NCBI GenBank assembly: GCA_934088535.1
Contig: CAKOJC010000040.1
Location: 1-9,267 of the forward strand
Source: an uncultured Bacilli bacterium
GTDB taxonomy: Bacteria; Bacillota_I; Bacilli_A; RF39; UBA660
Length of the DNA stretch: 9,267 nt
Direction of reading: 5' to 3'
The notes under the pieces were generated by a model. It was given only the letters and a program-made list of their open reading frames with translations, was not told the origin of the DNA and did no database searches. A program made the position numbers and the translations under genes. Positions within the stretch are counted from its first letter, which is position 1. Every line of letters starts with the position of its first letter. Shown piece after piece: positions 5,479-9,267 of this stretch.

Positions 5479-6390
5479 ATGTCGTTTACAAGTAATATTA
5501 AAAATGAAATAGCTACTATACAATATAGTGAATCTGAAAATATAGCAGAACTCTCTGCGATACTTAATATCGGAGCTAAAATAGAAGATGATAAGTTTGA
5601 AATATTTACTGAGAATGTTAGTGTTGCTCGTAGAATATATACTTTAATAAAAGATACATATCATGTAGATATAGAAATGGATACTAGTGGTGTAAATTCA
5701 CTTAGGAAGAATAGACTAGTACTTTTGATGGTAAAAGAAAAATTAGATTTAATACTTAGTGATTTATGTATAATAATAGATGGTAAAAGAGTATTTGTCC
5801 CTCATAGTTATCTAATAGATGAGATTAAAGATAAACAAGCATATCTACGTGGAGTTTTTATGATGTGCGGAAGTATTAATGATCCTAAGACTAGTAGATA
5901 TCATGCTGAGTTTGTTATATATAATGAAGAAACTGCTAGCTTTGTAAATTCTTTGTTAAATGAATTAAACTTTAAGAGTAAAGTTATTAAACGTAATGGT
6001 AGTTATATGGTTTATATCAAAGAAAGCGAAAAAATTAGTGACTTTATTAAAATGTTAAATGCCACTAATTCTCTATTTTATTATGAAGATATAAGAATAT
6101 ACAGGGATCATAAAAATATGACTAATAGACTTAATAATTGTGAACAAGCTAATGTTGATAAAATAATAGCTACATCAAATGAACAGTTAGAACTTATACG
6201 TAAATTACGTGAGACACATAATTTTGATTTGCTTGATGAGAGAATTAAAGATATATGTATTTATAAAGAAAAGTATCCTGAAAGTTCTATGGCTGAGCTT
6301 GCTGAAATAATTAGTAGTGAAACTGAAAGACCTATTACTAAGAGTGGTATTAATCATAGATTTAGAAAAATTAAAGAGATGGTTAAATAA
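5479..6390 (+). CDS. whiA: Sporulation/division regulator WhiA
   Basis: WhiA is a conserved Gram-positive DNA-binding protein. In actinobacteria it controls sporulation septation, and in Bacillus it affects cell division and chromosome segregation. The 303-residue length is normal. The start at ATG 5479 gives [12 protein letters not shown], the usual WhiA opening. The degenerate LAGLIDADG homing-endonuclease-like domain is seen around [16 protein letters not shown] (121-136), where WhiA has lost endonuclease catalysis. The C-terminal helix-turn-helix lies at about 268-300 ([10 protein letters not shown], then [13 protein letters not shown]). In many Firmicutes whiA follows rapZ and yvcK; neither is here. 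Its 3' end overlaps the convergent clpP frame by eight bases, and its likely terminator lies inside clpP. The identification is firm. Confidence 0.96.
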   Translation: MSFTSNIKNEIATIQYSESENIAELSAILNIGAKIEDDKFEIFTENVSVARRIYTLIKDTYHVDIEMDTSGVNSLRKNRLVLLMVKEKLDLILSDLCIIIDGKRVFVPHSYLIDEIKDKQAYLRGVFMMCGSINDPKTSRYHAEFVIYNEETASFVNSLLNELNFKSKVIKRNGSYMVYIKESEKISDFIKMLNATNSLFYYEDIRIYRDHKNMTNRLNNCEQANVDKIIATSNEQLELIRKLRETHNFDLLDERIKDICIYKEKYPESSMAELAEIISSETERPITKSGINHRFRKIKEMVK

Positions 6391-6408
6391 TTTTATCTAT
6401 TAAACCAT
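6379..6408 (-). terminator. Weak hairpin at the whiA/clpP junction, possible clpP terminator
   Basis: ATGGTT (6379-6384) pairs with AACCAT (6403-6408). After one A/A mismatch, AATA (6386-6389) pairs with TATT (6398-6401), over an 8-base loop. On the minus strand it is followed by a moderately T-rich stretch (CTCTTTAATTTTTC), so it could end clpP transcripts. On the plus strand no T-run follows. Confidence 0.35.
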
Positions 6409-6943
6409 AGTTTAGAGCTTCATCAGCTGACATATAATAATCTCTTTCTACATCTTTTTTGATTTTAGAAAGAGGTTTTTTTGTGTTCTTTGAAAGTATT
6501 AAGTTTAATTTTTCTTTTAATTTTATTATTCTTTCTGCGACTATTTGTATTTCTGTTGCTTGTCCTTGTGCGCCACCTAATGGTTGATGAATCATTATTT
6601 CAGTATTTTTAAGAGCACATCTTTTATTTCCGCTTGAAAGAATAAAAGCAGCCATAGATGCACACATACCTATACCAATCGTTATAACATTACTTTTAAT
6701 ATAGTTTATTGTGTCATATATTGCAAATCCAGATGTAACTGATCCACCAGGGCTATTTATGTAAAGATAAATATCATCATTACTAATAGAGTCTAAATAT
6801 AAAAGTTCACTTACTATTGTGTTTGCTGTTAAATCTGTAATCTCTCCTTCTAAAAAAATAATTCTATCTGTTAAAAGCTTTGAATAAATATCATATGCTT
6901 TTTCGTATCCTTCATTTTTTTCTATAATATATGGTATATGCAT
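6383..6943 (-). CDS. clpP: ATP-dependent Clp protease proteolytic subunit ClpP
   Basis: ClpP is the serine peptidase barrel that degrades proteins unfolded by ClpX or ClpC ATPases in the cytoplasm. The protein has 186 residues and a near-standard N-terminus ([16 protein letters not shown]). The substrate-groove motif [10 protein letters not shown] is at 63-72, the nucleophile is Ser96 in ASMAAF, the histidine is His119 in MIHQPLGG, and the acid is Asp168 in [11 protein letters not shown]. The segment between Ser96 and His119 is two residues shorter than in E. coli ClpP, around SSGNKR, where the usual form is AGAKGKR. The start at 6943 is supported by AGGAGG four bases upstream. It converges on whiA and overlaps it by eight bases, and it shares a short divergent promoter region with the nucleoside kinase. 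I see no CtsR or CIRCE operator in the intergenic region. Confidence 0.96.
   Translation of the reverse strand: MHIPYIIEKNEGYEKAYDIYSKLLTDRIIFLEGEITDLTANTIVSELLYLDSISNDDIYLYINSPGGSVTSGFAIYDTINYIKSNVITIGIGMCASMAAFILSSGNKRCALKNTEIMIHQPLGGAQGQATEIQIVAERIIKLKEKLNLILSKNTKKPLSKIKKDVERDYYMSADEALNYGLIDKII
6439..6482 (+). terminator. Plus-strand terminator of whiA embedded in antisense clpP
   Basis: CTCTTTCT (6442-6449) and AGAAAGAG (6467-6474) form eight perfect pairs. A T-G pair and two A-T pairs outside (6439-6441 with 6475-6477) make an 11-pair stem over a 17-base loop. Seven consecutive T follow or overlap the stem base (6476-6482). It lies about 50 bases after the whiA stop and within codons of clpP read on the other strand. 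No better terminator exists for whiA. Confidence 0.6.
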
Positions 6944-6947
6944 TTTT

Positions 6948-6953
6948 CCTCCT
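6948..6953 (-). promoter_or_regulatory. Ribosome binding site of clpP
   Basis: On the minus strand AGGAGG lies four bases before the clpP ATG. It is the strongest Shine-Dalgarno match in the window. Confidence 0.85.
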
Positions 6954-6985
6954 AGTAATATTTTAGTAAAGTAAGCTTATATTTA

Positions 6986-7014
6986 TTCACAAAACATTAA
7001 TTTTTTGATATTAT
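6986..7014 (+). promoter_or_regulatory. Probable promoter of the nucleoside kinase-gap operon
   Basis: TTCACA (6986-6991), a 17-base spacer and TATTAT (7009-7014) with TGA just before (7006-7008) form an extended -10 promoter. Transcription should start near 7021. The AT-rich context makes other boxes possible, such as TTGATA at 7005 with TAATAG at 7029. Confidence 0.5.
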
Positions 7015-7038
7015 ATTATTATCAATAATAATAGCGAA
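7010..7038 (-). promoter_or_regulatory. Possible promoter of clpP
   Basis: On the minus strand a perfect TATAAT reads from 7015 down to 7010. A weak TTCGCT lies at the -35 position (7038-7033) with a 17-base spacer. It overlaps the plus-strand -10 box almost completely. The clpP leader would be about 60 bases. Confidence 0.4.
7014..7033 (+). repeat. Perfect inverted repeat at the kinase transcription start
   Basis: Two 9-base arms built of TAT and ATA units (7014-7022 and 7025-7033) are exact reverse complements around the dinucleotide CA. It lies at the predicted start of the kinase transcript and just upstream of the clpP -10 box. It could be an operator, but AT-rich DNA makes such symmetry by chance. 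Confidence 0.4.
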
Positions 7039-7043
7039 GGTGA
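7037..7043 (+). promoter_or_regulatory. Ribosome binding site that sets the kinase start
   Basis: AAGGTGA lies eight bases before ATG 7052. The in-frame GTG at 7040 falls inside this site and is therefore an unlikely start. Confidence 0.75.
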
Positions 7044-7051
7044 TTATTTAT

Positions 7052-8695
7052 ATGAAAAAAGATGTTAAACTTGTATTTGAAGATGGGCAAGAACTGACTC
7101 TTAATAGAGGAGTTACTGTTAGAGAAGTATTAAAATTATTAGGTAATGATCAAGTTATTGCTTTAAGAGTAAATGGTAATGCTCAAAATGCTGAGTTTGA
7201 AATTATGGATGATTCATATATTAACTTTATAACTGTTGCAGATAGAACTGGAAGAAAAATATACACAAAGGGACTTCAATATGTGTATTTAATGGCAATT
7301 AAAGAATTATATGATGATAAAGCAATTGTACATATTAAACATTCTATTGACAAATCTATTTATACTGAAATAGATATGAAGAGACAAGTTGATAAAACAG
7401 TTGTTAGTGAAATAAAAAAGAAAATGAAACAAATTATTAATCAAGATATTCCATTTAAGAATATTAATGTTTCAAGAAAAGATGCATATGATTATTGTAG
7501 TAATTTAGGTGAAAAAGAAAAATGTTTAAATTATACATATATGACTAATGACTCTGTGACTTTGTATGAACTTGGTGAATCATATAATTATTTCTATTAT
7601 ATTATGCCTGCATCTACCGGTATACTTAAGAGATTTGATTTAACTTATGTATCACCTAATGGTGTAGTACTTAGTTTTCCAATTAATAATGTTGTTCCTA
7701 AATATACACATATACCACTTGTATTGAATGCATTTAAGACTTATGAAAAGAGACTTTCTGATTTGGGTGTTAGATATGCAGGAGAAGTAAATAAAATAGT
7801 TTGTAAGGGTGAAATAGCTGATTTTATTCAAACTAATGAAATACTTTATGATGAAAATATGCAAGATATAGCTAATAAAGTAGTAGAAAACAGAGGTATT
7901 AAAGCTATATTTATATCAGGACCATCATCTAGTGGTAAAACTACAACATCTAAAAAACTTGCTTTATATTTAAGATCTAAAGGAATAGATAGTTTAGTAC
8001 TTTCAACAGATGATTATTTTGTAGAAAGAGTAGATAGTCCACGTAAAGCTGATGGAAGTTATGAGTATGAATGTATTGAAGCAATAGATACTAAGTTATT
8101 CAATATGCAACTTAAGAGTTTACTTGCTGGTAAAGAAGTTGTAATACCAACGTATAATTTTATTACTGGTGAGAAAGAATATAAACGTAAACCAACTACA
8201 TTAAAAGAAAATCAAGTATTAATAATTGAAGGTTTACATGCAATAAGTGAAAAAATGAGTTCTTCTATAGAAAAGAAGAATAAATTGAAAATATATATTA
8301 GTCCATTTACACCAATAGGACTTGATAGACATAATCATATATCAACAACAGATTTAAGACTTTTAAGACGTATGGTTAGAGATTATAAAACTCGAGGATA
8401 CTCTGCACAGCATACATTAGATAGTTGGATAGGTATGAGAGAAAGTGAAGAAACTTATGTTTATCCACATCAAATGGAAGCAGATATTATTTTAAATACA
8501 TCACTTGCTTATGAAATAGGTGTACTTAGAACTTATGCGGAACCATTACTTTATTCAATTAGTAAGGTTTCACCAAATTATGAAGAAGCAATAAGAATAT
8601 TAAATTTCTTAAAATGTTTTATTAGTATACCAAGTGAATATGTACCACATACTAGTGTACTTAGAGAATTTATTGGAAATAGTTATTTTGAATAG
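7052..8695 (+). CDS. Nucleoside (uridine-type) kinase with TGS and ThrRS-like N-terminal domains
   Basis: The 547-residue protein joins an N-terminal tRNA-synthetase-like region to a phosphoribulokinase/uridine kinase domain. This architecture is known in Firmicutes, Thermotoga and spirochaetes and annotated as nucleoside kinase. Residues 1-60 are a TGS-type ubiquitin-like fold (VKLVFEDGQELTLNRGVTVREVL). Residues about 70-200 resemble the second additional domain of ThrRS (VHIKHSIDKSIYTEI) but lack its metal-binding HxxxH motif. The kinase domain begins at Walker A GPSSSGKT (290-297). It continues with STDDYF (Asp320-Asp321), the ECIEAIDTKLF segment that parallels the substrate region of uridine kinase, and IIEGLHAIS (Glu393). 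Likely activity is ATP-dependent phosphorylation of uridine, cytidine or a related nucleoside; the exact substrate cannot be read from sequence. gap follows after 12 bases with no terminator, so the two are probably co-transcribed. Confidence 0.93.
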   Translation: MKKDVKLVFEDGQELTLNRGVTVREVLKLLGNDQVIALRVNGNAQNAEFEIMDDSYINFITVADRTGRKIYTKGLQYVYLMAIKELYDDKAIVHIKHSIDKSIYTEIDMKRQVDKTVVSEIKKKMKQIINQDIPFKNINVSRKDAYDYCSNLGEKEKCLNYTYMTNDSVTLYELGESYNYFYYIMPASTGILKRFDLTYVSPNGVVLSFPINNVVPKYTHIPLVLNAFKTYEKRLSDLGVRYAGEVNKIVCKGEIADFIQTNEILYDENMQDIANKVVENRGIKAIFISGPSSSGKTTTSKKLALYLRSKGIDSLVLSTDDYFVERVDSPRKADGSYEYECIEAIDTKLFNMQLKSLLAGKEVVIPTYNFITGEKEYKRKPTTLKENQVLIIEGLHAISEKMSSSIEKKNKLKIYISPFTPIGLDRHNHISTTDLRLLRRMVRDYKTRGYSAQHTLDSWIGMRESEETYVYPHQMEADIILNTSLAYEIGVLRTYAEPLLYSISKVSPNYEEAIRILNFLKCFISIPSEYVPHTSVLREFIGNSYFE

Positions 8696-8698
8696 GAG
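8694..8698 (+). promoter_or_regulatory. Ribosome binding site of gap, overlapping the kinase stop
   Basis: AGGAG shares its first two bases with the kinase TAG stop (8693-8695) and lies nine bases before ATG 8708. The arrangement favours reinitiation or coupled translation. Confidence 0.8.
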
Positions 8699-8707
8699 AT
8701 GAAATAA

Positions 8708-9267
8708 ATGTTAAAAATAGCAATTAATGGTTTTGGTAGAATAGGTAGAACAGCTCTTAGATTACTTGAGGATGATAAAGATATAGAGGTAGTAGCAATT
8801 AATGATCTTACTGATCCTGTGCAACTAGCATATTTATACAAATATGATTCAGTTCATAGAACTAATAAAAGTAAAATTAGTTTTGATGAAGATGAATTAT
8901 TTGTTAAAAATAGAAGAATTAAAGTATATGCTGAAAGTGATCCTTCTAAACTTCCTTGGAAAGAACTTGGAGTAGATGTGGTACTTGAATGTACTGGTGT
9001 ATTTACTTCAGTTGAAAAATGTCAAGCTCATATAGATGCTGGCGCTAAACATGTAATCATTAGTGCTCCTGCTAAAGATGAAGCAAAAACTATTGTTTAT
9101 GGCGTTAATGATGAAATATTAACTCATGATGATGTTGTAATTAGTGCAGCTAGTTGTACTACTAATTGTCTTGCTCCAGTACTTAAACTAATTGATGATA
9201 AGTTTGGTATTAAAAAAGGATTTATGACAACAGTACATGCTATGACTAATGATCAAGAAACATTAGA
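8708..9267 (+). CDS. gap: Glyceraldehyde-3-phosphate dehydrogenase (3' part missing)
   Basis: GAPDH converts glyceraldehyde 3-phosphate, NAD+ and phosphate to 1,3-bisphosphoglycerate in glycolysis. The window holds the first 186 residues of a protein usually about 335 long; the frame is open to the last base. The Rossmann motif INGFGRIGR (6-14) is followed by Asp33 in AINDL, which in this family favours NAD+ over NADP+, as in glycolytic forms. The nucleophile is Cys150 in ASCTTNC, and the base is His177 in TTVHAMT. The start is supported by AGGAG nine bases upstream. In many Firmicutes gap sits behind the regulator cggR; here it sits behind a nucleoside kinase and no cggR is visible. Truncation is only the window edge. 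Confidence 0.97.
   Translation, partial: MLKIAINGFGRIGRTALRLLEDDKDIEVVAINDLTDPVQLAYLYKYDSVHRTNKSKISFDEDELFVKNRRIKVYAESDPSKLPWKELGVDVVLECTGVFTSVEKCQAHIDAGAKHVIISAPAKDEAKTIVYGVNDEILTHDDVVISAASCTTNCLAPVLKLIDDKFGIKKGFMTTVHAMTNDQETL

Noticed and set aside
6944..7051. Possible CtsR or CIRCE heat-shock operator before clpP.
   Set aside because: Neither the CtsR direct repeat (AGGTCAAA type) nor the CIRCE arms (TTAGCACTC type) is present.
7652..7864. Minus-strand open frame inside the nucleoside kinase.
   Set aside because: Composition is antisense-like (Ile, Tyr, Phe, Lys), there are no start signals, and the sense strand is coding throughout.

Overview
The window looks like chromosomal DNA from a low-GC, walled, Firmicutes-type bacterium. 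Base composition is strongly AT-rich by eye, with AGA, ATA and TTA codons dominating. It carries WhiA, ClpP, FtsEX and a bifunctional TGS-domain nucleoside kinase together. An uncultured gut lineage of Bacilli or a relative is a reasonable guess, but the sequence does not fix the genus. Standard stop codons are used: TGG encodes Trp, ftsX ends in TGA, and a complete RF2 gene is present, so this is not a UGA-Trp mycoplasma. I see no tRNA, rRNA, CRISPR, insertion sequence or phage gene, and no gene-free stretch over 300 bases. The longest gap is about 175 bases, in front of ftsE.

Layout. (1) Bases 1-348 hold a small unknown gene ending in a terminator. (2) Bases 400-1482 hold prfB (RF2) as a monocistronic unit with its own promoter and terminator. 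It lacks the usual programmed frameshift and appears to be translated from a leaderless mRNA. (3) Bases 1658-4393 form a tightly overlapping operon: ftsE, ftsX and a secreted coiled-coil M23 endopeptidase, driven by tandem promoters and closed by a strong terminator. This is a self-contained module that couples ATP hydrolysis in the cytoplasm to peptidoglycan cleavage outside. (4) Bases 4496-6390 hold an unrecognised 317-residue protein, whose N-terminal part resembles the PemK/MazF/ToxN barrel fold, followed by whiA. (5) clpP is on the minus strand, converging on whiA with an 8-base overlap of the reading frames. The best plus-strand terminator for whiA lies inside the antisense clpP coding region. 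(6) A short divergent promoter region separates clpP from a nucleoside kinase with TGS and ThrRS-like N-terminal domains. The kinase is followed after 12 bases by gap (GAPDH), which runs off the window.

Most genes are core housekeeping genes: translation termination, cell division and wall hydrolysis, proteolysis, nucleotide metabolism and glycolysis. The least ordinary parts are the PemK-like protein occupying the position next to whiA where rapZ and yvcK are often found, the extreme compaction of regulatory signals (very short or absent 5' leaders, terminators overlapping stop codons or hidden in antisense coding sequence), and the FtsEX-linked hydrolase of the M23 type with a complete catalytic site. 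I did not find convincing evidence of an entirely new defence or mobile system.
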